This document shows positions 6,788-7,888 of a stretch of 7,888 nt of DNA, piece by piece. Position 1 is the first letter of the stretch. Every line of letters starts with the position of its first letter. Below the pieces are notes generated by a model. That model worked only from the letters and a program-made list of their open reading frames with translations. It had not been told where the DNA came from and searched no databases. The stretch covers positions 1 through 7,888 of the forward strand of contig JAEYYE010000060.1 of NCBI GenBank assembly GCA_023430945.1, written 5' to 3'. Source of the DNA: Bacteroidota bacterium (GTDB taxonomy: Bacteria; Bacteroidota; Bacteroidia; Flavobacteriales_F; PHOS-HE28). The position numbers and the translations under genes are program-made.

Positions 6788-6804
6788 ATGCTTTTGACCT
6801 GAAG

Positions 6805-7404
6805 ATGAAGAAAGAAGCACACCTGAAGATCCTTTCCCGGATCTTGATCGGGATCTCAGCACTGGTCCTATTGGTCATCCTGTACGTACCTGTCTGGCGG
6901 ATAGATCTTATGGCGCCCCAGTATCCTGAAGGATTGATCATGCAGATCTACATCGATCACTTTGCCGGTGATGTGGAGAAGATCAATGGATTGAACCATT
7001 ATATCGGAATGGCCGTGATCAAGGATGAGATGTTCCCGGAATTCGTGTACCTGCCCAAAGTGATCATCGCTCTTTGTGTGATAGGGCTTCTTGTGGCTTT
7101 TTGGGGAAGGATCGCCGGCTTGTTGGTCCATATACTTCTGCTTGCCGCCTTCGGTGCCTGGGCCCTGTACGATATGTACAAATGGGGCTATAATTACGGC
7201 CATGAACTCGATCCGCGTGCCGCCATCAAGGTGGAGGGGATGGCATACCAACCCCCATTGATCGGTCATAAGCAGCTGCTCAACTTCGATGCATGGTCCA
7301 CACCTGATACAGGTGGCTGGTTGCTGTTCGGGGTAATGTCTGTGCTGATCATTATCTTCATCTACGAATGGCGTCGTGCAAGAACAACCACCGAAATGCA
7401 ATGA
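6805..7404 (+). CDS. Four-helix membrane protein of clade II nos clusters (NosB-like position)
   Basis: From the ATG at 6805 this is a 199-residue protein with four membrane segments: about residues 9-31, 82-101, 103-125 and 171-190. The first extracytoplasmic loop carries GLNHYIGM, and the loop before the last helix carries YNYGHELDP, GMAYQPPLIG and LNFDAWSTPDTGGW. These match a protein I recognise just downstream of nosZ in Bacteroidota nos clusters, at the place where other clade II clusters have nosB. Its biochemical role is unknown; help with copper delivery or electron transfer to NosZ is inferred from context. His and Met residues in the outer loops could bind metal. An in-frame ATG at 6739 would add 22 residues encoded mostly by the hairpin at 6758-6787, so I prefer 6805, which starts MKKEAHLK. 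The stop overlaps the nosL start (ATGA). Confidence 0.85.
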   Translation: MKKEAHLKILSRILIGISALVLLVILYVPVWRIDLMAPQYPEGLIMQIYIDHFAGDVEKINGLNHYIGMAVIKDEMFPEFVYLPKVIIALCVIGLLVAFWGRIAGLLVHILLLAAFGAWALYDMYKWGYNYGHELDPRAAIKVEGMAYQPPLIGHKQLLNFDAWSTPDTGGWLLFGVMSVLIIIFIYEWRRARTTTEMQ

Positions 7405-7856
7405 GGATCCTTATCAAGAATTCGTTCCCCCTGCTTCTTCTTCTCGCCACTACTGCAGCATCCTGTGGGCAACAGGATGCCCCGAAGATCGATCTCGGGA
7501 AGGCGGAATGCGCGCATTGCCGAATGAACGTGGTGGATGGGAAGTTCGGTGCGGCGATCAGGACCCAAAAAGGAAGACAATATGTCTTCGATGACATCGC
7601 TTGCATGGTGCAGTATGTTACCAAAGGCACCGTTGCCGAGGAGCAGGTGGCAGCATGGTATGTCTGCGATCATGCCACGCCTGGCAAGTTGCTTGACGCT
7701 ACGAAAGCATTTTACCTGCATGGCCCGGCTTTCCGTAGTCCCATGCGCGGCGATGTGGCTGCGTTCTCCACGGAAAAAGAAAGGTCGAGCGCCGCGGTTG
7801 ATGGAGAAGCCGAGATGTTGGATTGGACGGCGGTACGTGAGCTGGTGCAGAAGTGA
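7401..7856 (+). CDS. nosL: NosL copper-binding maturation lipoprotein
   Basis: NosL is an extracytoplasmic copper-binding lipoprotein needed for assembly of the NosZ copper sites. The 151-residue product has a short signal peptide ending in TAASC, with lipidated Cys22. The family's CxxCxM copper motif follows as Cys37, Cys40 and Met42 (ECAHCRM). Further family features are YVFDDIACM (61-69), the HG at 107-108 and SPMRGDVAAF (113-122), which carries a second conserved Met (115). The ATG at 7401 overlaps the upstream stop in an ATGA arrangement, pointing to translational coupling. An earlier in-frame ATG at 7368 lies inside the upstream gene and would add a polar leader ahead of the signal peptide, so it is rejected. 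Another ORF begins 4 bases after the stop, consistent with the operon continuing. Confidence 0.93.
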   Translation: MRILIKNSFPLLLLLATTAASCGQQDAPKIDLGKAECAHCRMNVVDGKFGAAIRTQKGRQYVFDDIACMVQYVTKGTVAEEQVAAWYVCDHATPGKLLDATKAFYLHGPAFRSPMRGDVAAFSTEKERSSAAVDGEAEMLDWTAVRELVQK

Positions 7857-7860
7857 CAGG

Positions 7861-7888
7861 ATGACGAAAGGACTGGCCATAGTACTTC
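7861..7888 (+). CDS. Start of the next nos gene, plausibly nosD, cut by window edge
   Basis: An ATG 4 bases after the nosL stop opens the frame MTKGLAIVL, which runs off the window. A basic residue followed by hydrophobic ones fits the start of a signal peptide. In many nos clusters nosL is followed by nosD, a secreted beta-helix maturation protein, so nosD is the leading guess. Nine codons cannot prove it. The very short gap indicates the same transcript. Confidence 0.45.

Noticed and set aside
6739..6804. ATG at 6739 as the start of the four-helix protein
   Set aside because: The extra 22 codons overlap a perfect terminator-like hairpin, and the ATG at 6805 gives a normal MKK start just before the first membrane helix.
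7368..7400. ATG at 7368 as the nosL start
   Set aside because: It lies 37 bases inside the upstream gene and adds a polar leader before the lipoprotein signal; the ATG at 7401 forms a standard ATGA overlap.
1..7888. CRISPR arrays, tRNA or rRNA genes, insertion sequences, attachment sites
   Set aside because: No direct repeat arrays, tRNA-like cloverleafs, rRNA-like sequence or transposase coding were seen; nearly all of the window is occupied by respiratory genes.

Overview
The window comes from a GC-rich member of the Bacteroidota. This rests on protein-level resemblance (recalled, not searched): the CoxA and CoxB sequences have the Bacteroidota form of the cytochrome c oxidase core, the NosZ is of the atypical clade II type, and candidate promoters resemble the Bacteroidota TTG / TAnnTTTG pattern. 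It carries two terminal respiratory modules back to back: an aa3-type oxygen reductase and a nitrous oxide reductase cluster.

Layout. Positions 1-2814 (+) hold the 3' part of coxB, whose N-terminus lies left of the window, and a complete coxA. A hairpin at 2838-2866 lies between coxA and a convergent gene and probably ends transcription from both sides. Positions 2868-4109 (-) encode a polytopic, histidine-containing membrane protein of unknown function that distantly recalls heme-copper oxidase subunit I but lacks its copper ligands. A 112-base divergent intergenic region (4110-4221) contains overlapping dyads, including a TGA-N6-TCA core typical of Crp/Fnr-type operators, about 40-44 bases from candidate start points on both sides. 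From 4222 to the right edge (+) runs the nos cluster: a monoheme cytochrome c lipoprotein, nosZ, a four-helix membrane protein typical of clade II clusters, nosL, and the first codons of another gene, plausibly nosD.

How it works together. CoxA/CoxB reduce O2 with cytochrome c electrons through CuA, heme a and the heme a3-CuB site. NosZ reduces N2O to N2 through its own CuA and the CuZ cluster, for which all seven expected histidines are present. The small cytochrome c is the likely electron donor to NosZ, NosL is a copper-site maturation lipoprotein, and the four-helix protein is a probable membrane partner. The cytochrome, NosZ and NosL all have lipoprotein-type signal peptides, suggesting a membrane-tethered assembly. 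A 12-bp perfect hairpin just after nosZ probably lowers expression of the downstream maturation genes and argues that the next gene starts at 6805 rather than 6739.

Most of this is a recognisable respiratory region rather than an unknown system. The least explained elements are the membrane protein on the minus strand, the shared divergent control region and the hairpin after nosZ.
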